Shown here in pieces: positions 43,337 to 51,891 of a stretch of DNA of 64,000 nucleotides. The DNA comes from CALMEC01 sp964434425 (GTDB lineage: Bacteria; Actinomycetota; Thermoleophilia; Miltoncostaeales; Miltoncostaeaceae), in contig CAYSVH010000001.1 in assembly GCA_964434425.1 (NCBI GenBank), forward strand, positions 248,001 through 312,000, in the 5' to 3' direction. Each line of letters begins with the position of its first letter. Positions within the stretch are counted from its first letter, which is position 1. The notes beneath the pieces are model-generated. The model was not told the origin of the DNA. It did no database searches and worked only from the letters and a program-made list of their open reading frames with translations. Position numbers and translations under genes: made by a program.

Positions 43337-45133
43337 ATGTCTGCTGACAACGGCAAGAGCCCGACCACCGTTCCTCCGCGTCCGGCCTCGGACCGCGTCG
43401 AGGACATCATCCGCAAGCGACTTGAGGATGAGCGCGCGAAGCTGATGGACGAGATGGGCGTCGCCCTGCCCGAGCAGGAGCACTTCGCCCGTCCGGTCGA
43501 GCACGACTTCACCGGCGATCAGCGCGCACACACCACCATTCTCTTCGGAGGGCTCACCTGGAAGCACGAGCAGCTCATCCGCGGGGCCCTGGCCGGGCTC
43601 GGCTACTCGGTGGAGCCCCTGCCCGTGCCCGACGTCCGCGCCTTCCAGCTGGGCAAGGAGTACGGCAACAACGGCCAGTGCAACCCGACCTATTTCACCG
43701 TCGGCAACCTCGTCCAGCACCTGCAGAAGCTGGAGGAGGACGGCACGTCCCGCCAGGAGATCCTCGACAACTACGTCTTCATCACGGCCGGGGCCTGCGG
43801 GCCCTGTCGCTTCGGCATGTACGAGGCCGAGTACCGCCTCGCGCTCCGCAACTCCGGGTTCGACGGATTCCGCGTTCTCCTGTTCCAGCAGTCCGGCGGC
43901 CTCAGCCAGTCCGAGGCCGGCGCCGGGCTCGAGATGAACACCGACTTCTTCCTCGCGATCCTGAACGCCATGAACATGGGCGACCTCATCAACGACGTGG
44001 GCTACCAGACCCGCCCGTTCGAGATCGAGGAGGGGTCGACCAACACCGCGGTCAACTCCGCGACGGACGACCTCGAGGAGATCTTCCGCACCAAGCAGAC
44101 CTACGAGCTGGACGGCGCCAGCGGCAGCCTCCTCAAGTTCATGCTTCGCGGCAAGGCGGACATGGTCGGCAAGTTCCTGGACCAGCTGTACGGAAAGGAC
44201 TACGCGGAGGCGTTCACCGACCTCGGCGAGAAGATCGACACTTCGGTGCAGGTGGACCGCACCCTGGTGAAACCGATCGTCAAGATCACCGGTGAGTTCT
44301 GGGCCCAGACCACCGAGGGCGACGGCAACTTCAACATGTTCCCGTTCCTGGAGCGCGAGGGCGCCCAGGTTCTCGTCGAACCGGTGGGAACCTGGATCAT
44401 GTACATGATCCACCAGGCCAAGCAGATGAACAAGGACCGCTCCGGCGTCACCGACGACGAGGCCATGCCGTCGGCGTGGCGCATCGACAAGCGGATGGCG
44501 AACTCGTGGACGGCCAACAAGAAGAACGCCAAGCTGACCGCCGCCGAGATGATCTTCAAGCGCGAGTGGAATCGTCTTCGTGACGCATTGGGCGGCATCC
44601 CGCACGAGCTCACCGACCAGTACGAGCTGCAGCGCCTGGGTCACCCGCTCTACAACTCGCGTGCGGGCGGCGGCGAGGGCCACCTCGAGGTCGCGAAGAA
44701 CATCTACTACTCCAACAAGGACATGTGCCACATGGTGCTGTCCCTGAAGCCCTTCGGCTGCATGCCCTCCACGCAGTCCGACGGCGTGCAGTCGGCGGTG
44801 GTGAACCTCTACAAGGACATCATCTACCTGCCCGTCGAGACCTCCGGCGAGGGCGAGATCAACGCCCACAGCCGCGTGCAGATGGCGCTCGGCGAGGCCA
44901 AGGTCAAGGCCAAGCAGGAGATCGAGAAGGTCATCGAGGAGACCGGCGTCACGCTGGAGGAGGCCCGCGCCTACGCCGACGAGCACCCGGACCTCAAGCG
45001 TCCGCTCTACAAGGTGCCCCACTACACGGGCACGGTGGGTACCGCCGCCAACTTCCTGCGTCACGTGGCCGCGCTCAAGAGCGGTGAGGAGAAGCTGACC
45101 AGCACCAAGCTCGAAATGGCGGGGGCCCGCTGA
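43337..45133 (+). CDS. 2-Hydroxyacyl-CoA dehydratase-like iron-sulphur component
   Basis: 598 residues. It matches the C-terminal segment of the large activator-type proteins (COG3581-like) rather than standard HgdA/B. Cysteines that could bind a [4Fe-4S] or double-cubane cluster are at C115 (NGQCNPTYFTVGN), C154 and C157 (TAGACGPCRFGMYE), C464 (DMCHM) and C475 (FGCMPSTQSD). A short polar N-terminal extension precedes. In relatives this unit is fused behind the activator domains; here it is a separate first gene, and its stop overlaps the activator start by 1 base. The reaction is unknown; it probably performs a low-potential, ATP-driven reduction. Confidence 0.85.
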   Translation: MSADNGKSPTTVPPRPASDRVEDIIRKRLEDERAKLMDEMGVALPEQEHFARPVEHDFTGDQRAHTTILFGGLTWKHEQLIRGALAGLGYSVEPLPVPDVRAFQLGKEYGNNGQCNPTYFTVGNLVQHLQKLEEDGTSRQEILDNYVFITAGACGPCRFGMYEAEYRLALRNSGFDGFRVLLFQQSGGLSQSEAGAGLEMNTDFFLAILNAMNMGDLINDVGYQTRPFEIEEGSTNTAVNSATDDLEEIFRTKQTYELDGASGSLLKFMLRGKADMVGKFLDQLYGKDYAEAFTDLGEKIDTSVQVDRTLVKPIVKITGEFWAQTTEGDGNFNMFPFLEREGAQVLVEPVGTWIMYMIHQAKQMNKDRSGVTDDEAMPSAWRIDKRMANSWTANKKNAKLTAAEMIFKREWNRLRDALGGIPHELTDQYELQRLGHPLYNSRAGGGEGHLEVAKNIYYSNKDMCHMVLSLKPFGCMPSTQSDGVQSAVVNLYKDIIYLPVETSGEGEINAHSRVQMALGEAKVKAKQEIEKVIEETGVTLEEARAYADEHPDLKRPLYKVPHYTGTVGTAANFLRHVAALKSGEEKLTSTKLEMAGAR

Positions 45134-48100
45134 TGGCGGATCCACGCCTCTACGTGGGGCTGGACGTCGGCTCGACCACGGTGAAGGCCGTGGTGGTGGA
45201 TCACGTCAAGGACGAGATCCTCTGGCAGGACTACCAGCGCCACGAGACCAAACAGCCCGAGAAGTGCCTCGAGTTCCTCACGATGATCGAGTCGGACTTC
45301 CCGGTGCCGTACGACGAGATGCGGGTGTTCATCACCGGCTCGGGCGGATCGGGCATCGCGCCCCGTATCGGAGCGAAGTTCGTGCAGGAGGTCAACGCGG
45401 TCTCGCTGGCGGTCGAGAAGCTCTACCCGGCGTGCGGCTCGGTGATCGAGCTCGGCGGCCAGGACGCGAAGATCATCATCTTCAAGGAAGACCCCGAGAC
45501 CGGTAAGAAAAAGAAAATCCCGTCGATGAACGACAAGTGCGCCGGCGGTACCGGCGCCGTCATCGACAAGATCAACGCCAAGCTCCACATCCCGCCGGAT
45601 CAGCTGTCCGAGATGGCCTACAGCGGCATCAAGCTGCACCCCGTGGCCGGCAAGTGCGGCGTGTTCGCCGAGACCGACATCAACTCCCTCCAGAAGATGG
45701 GGGTGCCCAACGACCAGCTGATGGCGTCGCTGTTCGACGCGATCATCGGGCAGAACCTGTCGGTGCTCACCCGCGGCAACACCCTCCTCCCCGAGGTACT
45801 GCTGCTCGGCGGTCCGAACACCTACATCCGCGGAATGGTGGAGGCCTGGAAGGACAACATACCGCCGATCTGGGAGGAGCGGGGCACACCGCTTCCCGAG
45901 GGCGTCGACCCCCGTGACCTCATCAAGGTCCCGGACAACGCCCAGTACTTCGCGGCGCTCGGCGCCGTCGAGTTCGGCCTCAGCGAGGGGCCGGACGTCG
46001 GCGTGTACCGCGGCACCCAGCTCCTTCGTCACTACATCGACGTCGGCCGGCTCGAGGAGAAGGCGGCGTCGGGCAGCAAGGGCCTCTCCGACTCCACCGA
46101 GGAGCTCGAGGAGTTCAAGGAGCGCTACCGGGTCCGCAAGTTCGAGCCCGTCACCTTCGAGAGGGGGCAGGTCGTCGAGGCGTTCGTCGGCCTGGATGGG
46201 GGGTCGACCTCCACCAAGGCCGTCCTGCTCGACAAGGACCGCAACGTCCTGGTGAAGAGCTACCAGCTCTCGAAGGGCAACCCGATCGTCGACACCCAGG
46301 AGGTGCTCGGCGAGCTCGAGAAGTACGTCAACGACCAGGGCGCCGAGCTGAAGGTGATGGGCATCGGCACCACCGGCTACGCCAAGGACATCCTCAAGGA
46401 CACCCTGCGTGCCGACGTGGCGCTGGTCGAGACGGTGGCGCACACCGAGTCGGCGCTGCAGTTCTACGACGACGTGGACGTGCTCGTCGACGTCGGCGGC
46501 CAGGACATCAAGCTGATCATCCTGAAGAACCGCCGCGTGGTCGACTTCAAGCTGAACACCCAGTGCTCGGCCGGCAACGGCTACTTCCTGCAGTCGACGG
46601 CCGAGGGCTTCGGCTACAGCGTCTACGACTACGCCGACATCGCCTTCGAGGCGCAGACGATGCCGACGTTCGGCTACGGCTGCGCGGTGTTCATGCAGTC
46701 CGACATCGTCGACTTCCAGCGCCAGGGGTGGAAGCCCGAGGAGATCATGGCCGGTCTCGCGGCCGTGCTCCCCAAGAACATCTGGCTCTACGTGTCGCAG
46801 ATCCCGAACATCGCCGGCCTGGGCACCAATTTCGTCCTCCAGGGTGGCACCCAGCACAACCTGGCGGCGGTGAAGGCGCAGGTCGACTTCATCGAGTCGC
46901 GCTTCAAGGGCAAGGAGACCCAGCCACGGGTCATCGTGCACCAGCACTGCGGTGAGAGCGGCGCCATCGGAGCCGGCATCGAGGCCGTCCGCCTGTGGGA
47001 GAACGGCCGCGAGACCGAGTTCATCGGCATGGACAAGGTGCGCGACATCTCGTTCATCACCCACCGCAACGAGGACACGCGCTGCTACTTCTGCAAGAAC
47101 AAGTGTCTGCGCACGTTCATCGACGTGACGGTGGAGGGCTCCGACGTGGACGAGTCGGACCGGCCGTCCAAGATCCCGATCCCCGTCGGGGTCAAGCGCC
47201 TCATCGTCGGCAACTCCTGCGAGCGCGGCCTCGTGGAGGACGTCGAGTCGATGAAGGTGATCAAGAAGGGCATGGACTCGACCGCCAAGGTCAACCCCAA
47301 CTTCTGCGAGCTGGTCGGTGAGGCCGTCTGGCGCAGCCAGAACCCGCCCATGGTGGCCGACCCGCCGCACAAGCGGACGATCACCGCGGCCCAGAAGCGG
47401 CGCAACGAGCTGGTGGCGAAGCGCGAGGAGCTCCGCATCGGCATCCCGCGCGTGCTGAACCAGTACTCGATCAACCCGATGATCTCGGCGTACTTCGAGA
47501 GCCTGGGAGTCCACCCGAAGAACCTCGTCTACTCCAGCTTCACCAACGAGGAGATGTACAAGCAGGGCGCCAAGCGCGGCGCGATCGACCCGTGCTTCCC
47601 ATCGAAGGTCGGCATCCCGCACGTGCACAACCTGCTGAACGTGGTGCACAAGAAGAAGCCGCTCGACGTGATCTTCTTCCCGATGATCGACGCACTCCAG
47701 AGCCACCTGTCGTGCACGCAGTCGAACCGGGCGTGCCCCACGGTCACCGCCACTCCCGAGGCCGTGAAGGCGGCCTTCACGAAGGAGGGCGACCTCTTCG
47801 CGGAGCTCGGCATCAAGTACGTCAACACGTTCGTGAACATCGACGAGCCCAAGCTCTTCGAGAAGCAGATGTGGGACGAGTGGAAGGACATCCTGGGGCT
47901 GAGCCAGGGCGAGCACACCCGTGCCGTCGAGGCGGCCTACCAGGCCCAGCGCGACTTCGACGCCGGCGTCCGGTCGAATGCCCGTGAGGTGCTCGACAAG
48001 CTCGCTGCCGAGGATCGTCTCGGCGTGGTCGTGCTCGGACGTCCGTACCACAACGACCCCGGCGTCAACCACGAGATCCTGGCCGAGTTCCAGAAGATCG

Positions 48101-48603
48101 GCTACCCGGTCTTCACCCAGGACTCGCTGCCGATCGACGACGACCTCATGGAGGAGCTCTTCGGCGAGGACATCGCCGCCGGGCGCATCCAGGACGCCTT
48201 CGACATCACCGACGTCTGGAAGAACAGCTACTCCGAGAACACCTCCCGCAAGGTCTGGGCCGCCAAGTACGTGGCACGGCATCCCAACCTGGTGGCGCTG
48301 GAGCTCTCGTCGTTCAAGTGCGGTCACGACGCCCCGATCTACACGGTGGTGGAGGAGACCGTCCAGGCCAACGGCACGCCGTACTTCTGCTTCAAGGACA
48401 TCGACGAGAACAAGGCGTCCGGGTCGATCAAGATCCGCGTCGAGACCATCGGCTACTTCCTGCAACGCTACCGCGAGGACATGATCAAGCACCGCCAGAC
48501 CCTGTCGGCGATCGACGAGCGGCTGGCCGAGCTTGAGCGTCAACTCCGCGAGGAGCTGGGCGCCGAGCCCCGGGTGCCGATGGTGGCCGGAGGTGAGGAC
48601 TGA
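45133..48603 (+). CDS. Double ASKHA activator ATPase with DUF2229-like C-terminus
   Basis: 1156 residues. Two BadF/BcrA/HgdC-type ASKHA domains: the first has VGLDVGSTTVKAV (8-20), ELGGQDAK and cluster cysteines C136 (NDKCAGGTG) and C175 (GKCGVFAE). The second starts near 350 (VGLDGGSTSTKAV), with DVGGQDIK and C478 (TQCSAGNG) and C517 (YGCAVFMQ). Both domains keep the Cys pair that ligates a [4Fe-4S] cluster at the homodimer interface in HgdC. The C-terminal third (from about 765) has the DUF2229 block GIPRVLNQYSINPM, IDPCFPSKVG and LSCTQSNRACPTV. It probably uses ATP to inject electrons into the upstream partner. The partner enzyme's substrate is unknown. Confidence 0.88.
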   Translation: MADPRLYVGLDVGSTTVKAVVVDHVKDEILWQDYQRHETKQPEKCLEFLTMIESDFPVPYDEMRVFITGSGGSGIAPRIGAKFVQEVNAVSLAVEKLYPACGSVIELGGQDAKIIIFKEDPETGKKKKIPSMNDKCAGGTGAVIDKINAKLHIPPDQLSEMAYSGIKLHPVAGKCGVFAETDINSLQKMGVPNDQLMASLFDAIIGQNLSVLTRGNTLLPEVLLLGGPNTYIRGMVEAWKDNIPPIWEERGTPLPEGVDPRDLIKVPDNAQYFAALGAVEFGLSEGPDVGVYRGTQLLRHYIDVGRLEEKAASGSKGLSDSTEELEEFKERYRVRKFEPVTFERGQVVEAFVGLDGGSTSTKAVLLDKDRNVLVKSYQLSKGNPIVDTQEVLGELEKYVNDQGAELKVMGIGTTGYAKDILKDTLRADVALVETVAHTESALQFYDDVDVLVDVGGQDIKLIILKNRRVVDFKLNTQCSAGNGYFLQSTAEGFGYSVYDYADIAFEAQTMPTFGYGCAVFMQSDIVDFQRQGWKPEEIMAGLAAVLPKNIWLYVSQIPNIAGLGTNFVLQGGTQHNLAAVKAQVDFIESRFKGKETQPRVIVHQHCGESGAIGAGIEAVRLWENGRETEFIGMDKVRDISFITHRNEDTRCYFCKNKCLRTFIDVTVEGSDVDESDRPSKIPIPVGVKRLIVGNSCERGLVEDVESMKVIKKGMDSTAKVNPNFCELVGEAVWRSQNPPMVADPPHKRTITAAQKRRNELVAKREELRIGIPRVLNQYSINPMISAYFESLGVHPKNLVYSSFTNEEMYKQGAKRGAIDPCFPSKVGIPHVHNLLNVVHKKKPLDVIFFPMIDALQSHLSCTQSNRACPTVTATPEAVKAAFTKEGDLFAELGIKYVNTFVNIDEPKLFEKQMWDEWKDILGLSQGEHTRAVEAAYQAQRDFDAGVRSNAREVLDKLAAEDRLGVVVLGRPYHNDPGVNHEILAEFQKIGYPVFTQDSLPIDDDLMEELFGEDIAAGRIQDAFDITDVWKNSYSENTSRKVWAAKYVARHPNLVALELSSFKCGHDAPIYTVVEETVQANGTPYFCFKDIDENKASGSIKIRVETIGYFLQRYREDMIKHRQTLSAIDERLAELERQLREELGAEPRVPMVAGGED

Positions 48604-48747
48604 ACGCGGCGGCGCACGAGGTGTCCGCCACGCGTCGCGGTGTCGTCGGATGCCGGGGGCGGTCCGGGACCTCTCCATTCCCGTCCGCTCCCGGTGACGT
48701 CCGTCGCGTCCTGCGGGACGCCGTGTTCCACGGCCGGCGAGCAGGGG

Positions 48748-48753
48748 TAGGGT
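48748..48753 (+). promoter_or_regulatory. Possible -10 box (TAGGGT) of the 96-residue ORF
   Basis: TAGGGT ends 7 nt before the ATG at 48761. Either a leaderless start or an AGGG ribosome site with 9-nt spacing is possible. Confidence 0.3.
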
Positions 48754-48760
48754 TTCCGGC

Positions 48761-49051
48761 ATGAGCACGAACGCGATCCGCGCGGCGGACAAGGTGATGT
48801 TCGAGATCTACCGGGAGGGGCACTACAACCGCACCTACCGGGTCGTCTACTACACCGAGCTGAACGACCACAACCGCGAGAACGAGTTCAACAGGGCGCT
48901 GGCGGGTGACAACGTCTTCGACGGCTTCCTGGCGGGCCCCACGAAGGAACGCGCCAAGGAGATCATCAGGGAACTCCTCGAGCGCCTGAACAGCGGCGAG
49001 GAGATCCCGGCCGCGGCCATCCGCGAGGCGCTGGCCGAGCACTTGGTCTGA
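48761..49051 (+). CDS. Small hypothetical protein
   Basis: 96 residues, charged, predicted mostly helical at the C-terminus (KERAKEIIRELLERLNSGEEIPAAAIREALAEHLV) with an N-terminal beta portion (KVMFEIYREGHYNRTYRVVYYTEL). No recognised family and no membrane segment. It follows the activator operon on the same strand after 157 bp. Codon use looks genuine. Confidence 0.7.
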   Translation: MSTNAIRAADKVMFEIYREGHYNRTYRVVYYTELNDHNRENEFNRALAGDNVFDGFLAGPTKERAKEIIRELLERLNSGEEIPAAAIREALAEHLV

Positions 49052-49088
49052 GGGGCGGCCGAGGATCGGTCGGGCTGGGGTGCACCGC

Positions 49089-49125
49089 AGCGACACCATG
49101 GGTGCCAGGCATCCATGATGTCGCT
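49089..49125. repeat. Intergenic palindrome, copy E
   Basis: Arms of 18 nt (49089-49106 and 49108-49125) around a central A differ at only two pairs, and both could still pair as G-U in RNA. The core TGCC-A-GGCA is that of copies A-D, but the outer arms (AGCGACA / TGTCGCT) are again locus-specific. Confidence 0.85.
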
Positions 49126-49261
49126 TTCAGCACGTGGTCCGGTGAAGTGCCTGCGAGTTCACAGAGTCTGCGATTTCGTCGCATCCCTGGGGCGCACCTG
49201 GGGTTCCTGCACCGGGGTGTTCGCTCCGTGTGCTTCACGTCGAGCCGCTTATCGGGAACTC

Positions 49262-49345
49262 ATCCGTCTGCTCACGAGAAAAGCGTCCAGATGCATGGTG
49301 GAATTCAGTCCAAATGCATAGTATAAGGGCGTCCATCTGCTAGGT
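49262..49345 (+). repeat. Four 15-bp direct repeats at 23-bp spacing upstream of the ATPase
   Basis: Units start at 49262, 49285, 49308 and 49331. The central two are GTCCAGATGCATGGT and GTCCAAATGCATAGT; the last reads GTCCATCTGCTAGGT, and the first (ATCCGTCTGCTCACG) is degenerate but in phase. A TAGTAT -10-like box (49319-49324) lies between the last two units. Spacing of about two helix turns fits cooperative binding by one regulator, possibly the ATPase itself. Confidence 0.75.
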
Positions 49346-49352
49346 TCAGCCC

Positions 49353-50624
49353 ATGTCCTACCGGCGGCGAATCATCGATGACGTTCTCGACGAACTGTTC
49401 CCGCACCTGGCTGCGATCGCGATCGAGGGTGCCAAAGGCGTTGGGAAGACGGCCACCGCGGCACAGCGTGCGGCGACCGTTCTCTCGCTCGATCTTCCTC
49501 GTCAGCACGAGATGCTCTCGGCGGACCCCGACTCCATCACCCGGGTCCCGTCGCCCGTACTGATCGACGAGTGGCAGCTCGAGCCGGCGATCTGGGATCG
49601 CGTACGTCGGGCGGTCGATGAGGACGGTGCCGGAGGGCGCTTTCTCCTGGCGGGCTCAGCCGGTGTTGCCGAGGGCGCACGAATCCATTCAGGGGCTGGT
49701 CGCATCGTGAGCCTTGCCATGCGACCCCTCTCAATGGCCGAGCGCGATCTCGTCGAACCGACGGTCTCGCTTCGTGCGCTTCTCTCCGGCGATGCACTGA
49801 CGGTCGACGGACGCTCGGCGGTTGATCTTGCGACGTACACGGACGAGATCCTTCGTTCCGGCTTTCCGGGCATTCGTGGTCTGCCGGCCAGGGCTCGACG
49901 GGTCCAGCTCGAGAGCTACATCACGCGAATCGTCGACCGCGAACTGCCCGAGATCGGAGCGACCGTTCGCCGCCCACGTGCCCTCCTCGCCTGGTTGACG
50001 GCCTACGCGGCGGCCACGGCGACCGATGCCGCCTACACGAAAATCCTCGATGCGGCGACGCCCGGTGACGACGACAAGCCGGTTCGCGCGACCGTCGACG
50101 GTTACCGTGAACACCTCACCCGGGTTTTTGTGCTCGACCCCCTGCCGGCCTGGGTTCCGACGTTGAACCCGCTGAAGCGCCTGACACGTTCCCCGAAACA
50201 TCACCTCGTGGATCCGGCTCTTGCGGCGCAGCTTGTCGGCGTCGGGGAATCGGGACTTCTTCGCGGGGAGGGGGATCGCATCGCAGCTTCCACCGGCGTC
50301 TGGCTGGGTGCTCTGTTCGAGTCGCTTGCAGTGCAGAGCGTGCGCACCTACGCCGGTGCCGCCTTCGCCTCGGTCGGGCATCTTCGTACCAAGGAGACCG
50401 ACCACGAGATCGACATGATCGTGGAGGGGGAGGACCGCCGGGTGGTCGCGATCGAGGTCAAGCTCGGTGAGACGGTCGATAACCGGGACGTGCGTCACCT
50501 CAACTGGCTGCACAAGCAGATCGGTGAGCGCCTGGTCGCCCGGGTCGTGATCACGACGGGGGAGTTTGCGTATCGCCGCGACGATGGTGTGGTCGTCGTT
50601 CCCCTCTCCCTGTTGGGTCCGTAG
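49353..50624 (+). CDS. AAA-type ATPase with DUF4143-like C-terminus
   Basis: 423 residues. An N-terminal AAA_14 domain has the Walker A AIEGAKGVGKTATA (about 23-36), a Walker B-like PVLIDEWQL and the sensor-like FLLAGSAG. The C-terminal DUF4143 region contains the nuclease-fold-like segment KETDHEIDMIVEGEDRRVVAIEVKLGE (E...D...E-x-K, PD-(D/E)XK-like). Such proteins are common in mobile and defence-associated regions, with no settled function. Base composition is less GC-rich than in neighbours, suggesting transfer. The start overlaps no gene; upstream repeats may control it. Confidence 0.85.
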   Translation: MSYRRRIIDDVLDELFPHLAAIAIEGAKGVGKTATAAQRAATVLSLDLPRQHEMLSADPDSITRVPSPVLIDEWQLEPAIWDRVRRAVDEDGAGGRFLLAGSAGVAEGARIHSGAGRIVSLAMRPLSMAERDLVEPTVSLRALLSGDALTVDGRSAVDLATYTDEILRSGFPGIRGLPARARRVQLESYITRIVDRELPEIGATVRRPRALLAWLTAYAAATATDAAYTKILDAATPGDDDKPVRATVDGYREHLTRVFVLDPLPAWVPTLNPLKRLTRSPKHHLVDPALAAQLVGVGESGLLRGEGDRIAASTGVWLGALFESLAVQSVRTYAGAAFASVGHLRTKETDHEIDMIVEGEDRRVVAIEVKLGETVDNRDVRHLNWLHKQIGERLVARVVITTGEFAYRRDDGVVVVPLSLLGP

Positions 50625-51108
50625 CTGCTTTCGATGGGGCCGGCGCAGACCACGGTGACAACGCCCTGGGTGTCCGGGACGTCCTTCTCCCTACTAATCG
50701 TCATATTCCGGGCGATGGCCTGTCGGCTCTCGTGCTGAGCGTAACGTTCGGGTCCGCCCGGTGAGGCCGAGGCTGACCGCACGCGGAAACTTCAAATACT
50801 TCTACCGACCTCGCCTCTGGACATCGGGCCAACCGCATCGCCGCTCGGTTTGTCTGCGGGGATGTGCAACGCGGACCGGTTCGCGATCAGGGTTCCCTCA
50901 TGGGTAAGCAAGTCCCCATACGGCATCTCTCCACCGCACGACGGATCGACGGTCGCCGGGTCGTGGTGGTCTCGGCATTCGCAGTGGCGGAGAGGTGCAC
51001 AAACGCGGGTGGGTGGCATCTCAGGCGTCATCCACCCGCCAGACGTCCCGGGATGCCCGACCCGCGATGTCGGCGAGCGACAGCAGATGCCAATGGAAGG
51101 AACACAGC
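50625..51108. other. 484-bp gap between the ATPase and DUF3349 genes
   Basis: Codon-like frames exist on both strands (for example a 44-codon minus-strand frame at 50792-50926), but none has a recognisable product. The stretch may hold a decayed gene. A GGAAGG site at its right end belongs to the DUF3349 gene. Confidence 0.4.
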
Positions 51109-51408
51109 ATGAACGCGATTTCCCCCGGAGTGTTCGTCGAGCGTGCACTGGCCTGGGTACGCTCGGCCTATCCCGACGGCGTACCCAGCACCGATCAGCC
51201 CGGCCTCATCTGCGTGCTGAGCCAACGGCTCACGGCGGATGAACTCGACTCCATGATGATGGTCATGCCCGAGATGGCCGATGCCACGTCCGACATGGAC
51301 ATGGCGATGGTCCCCGAATCCGCATCCGGCAACGTGACCTCCCTCGACATGTACCGCGTCGCCGGACGTCTGGCATCGGCCGGCTGGCCCCTGGCCGAGG
51401 TCGCCTAG
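51109..51408 (+). CDS. DUF3349-family protein
   Basis: 99 residues from the ATG at 51109, with GGAAGG ribosome site at 51095-51100. The N-terminal block FVERALAWVRSAYPDGVPSTDQPGLICVLSQRLTADEL and C-terminal SLDMYRVAGRLASAGWPLAEVA match the DUF3349 pattern of small actinobacterial proteins. The middle is unusual: a Met- and Asp-rich stretch (DSMMMVMPEMADATSDMDMAM). Function is unknown; the fold is small and helical. Confidence 0.78.
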   Translation: MNAISPGVFVERALAWVRSAYPDGVPSTDQPGLICVLSQRLTADELDSMMMVMPEMADATSDMDMAMVPESASGNVTSLDMYRVAGRLASAGWPLAEVA

Positions 51409-51891
51409 GAGCGAGATTCGAGATCCCGCCGAGGGGTGCCGGCTGCCTGATCCTGCGGGCCGGCACCTCCCGACGGGCGTCCCACAGCACCCCGGGTGGG
51501 ACGCGAGGCGCCGTGGCGATGGCACTCTGGGTCGCAAAGCCATCGCCCCGGCGGCCCGTACGTGGTCGTGGCACCGCCCGCTCCCCCGGTGCGGCGCGCG
51601 ACGTCACATTCGTATCATTCTGACACGATCGGCAGTCCCGCCGCGACCTGTGCCGCGAAGCCTCCCGCAATCTCGTGCACGTCCTCCACGCCGATGCCGA
51701 CCGGCGAGGCCGCTGCCGGATCGACGGGGAGCCCTCCCGGCAGGAGATGACCATCGGGCCCACGCGATTCGCGACGGCCGGATGCAGCCGGTCGCCCGTG
51801 CGCACGCGCCGCCGCTTCAGAGGGCCGCGCTCGGGTGGCCACCGCCTGGGCACCGGTGCCGCAGATCACCGGTCGATCGTCCGGGCACCCA
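51409..51891. other. 483-bp gap before the CNNM pair
   Basis: Apart from the hairpin near 51450, no gene is convincing. A minus-strand frame at 51615-51869 has a somewhat regular composition, but no start or family signal that I can support. Confidence 0.45.
51435..51467 (+). terminator. Hairpin after the DUF3349 gene
   Basis: GGTGCCGGC (51435-51443) pairs with GCCGGCACC (51459-51467), loop 15 nt, 26 bp after the stop codon. Confidence 0.45.

Larger units (their letters stand above)
49052..49352. other. 301-bp gap before the ATPase gene
   Basis: It contains palindrome copy E and four direct repeats at a 23-bp spacing next to the ATPase start. The right half is AT-richer than the window. No gene is seen. 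Confidence 0.6.

Noticed and set aside
45061..48792. 1243-codon open frame on the minus strand
   Set aside because: It is antisense to the double-ASKHA activator and made of Leu/Val/Asp/His-rich low-information sequence; such frames arise from the third-position GC bias of the real gene. The same applies to 41882-45145 (-).
49089..49125. Classifying the palindromes simply as Rho-independent terminators
   Set aside because: No T-runs follow, the distance to the preceding stop varies from under 40 to about 240 bp, copies come in pairs, and one locus already has a separate terminator.
50625..51108. Additional gene between the ATPase and DUF3349
   Set aside because: No frame combines a start, a ribosome site and a recognisable composition; listed only as a gap with possible decay.
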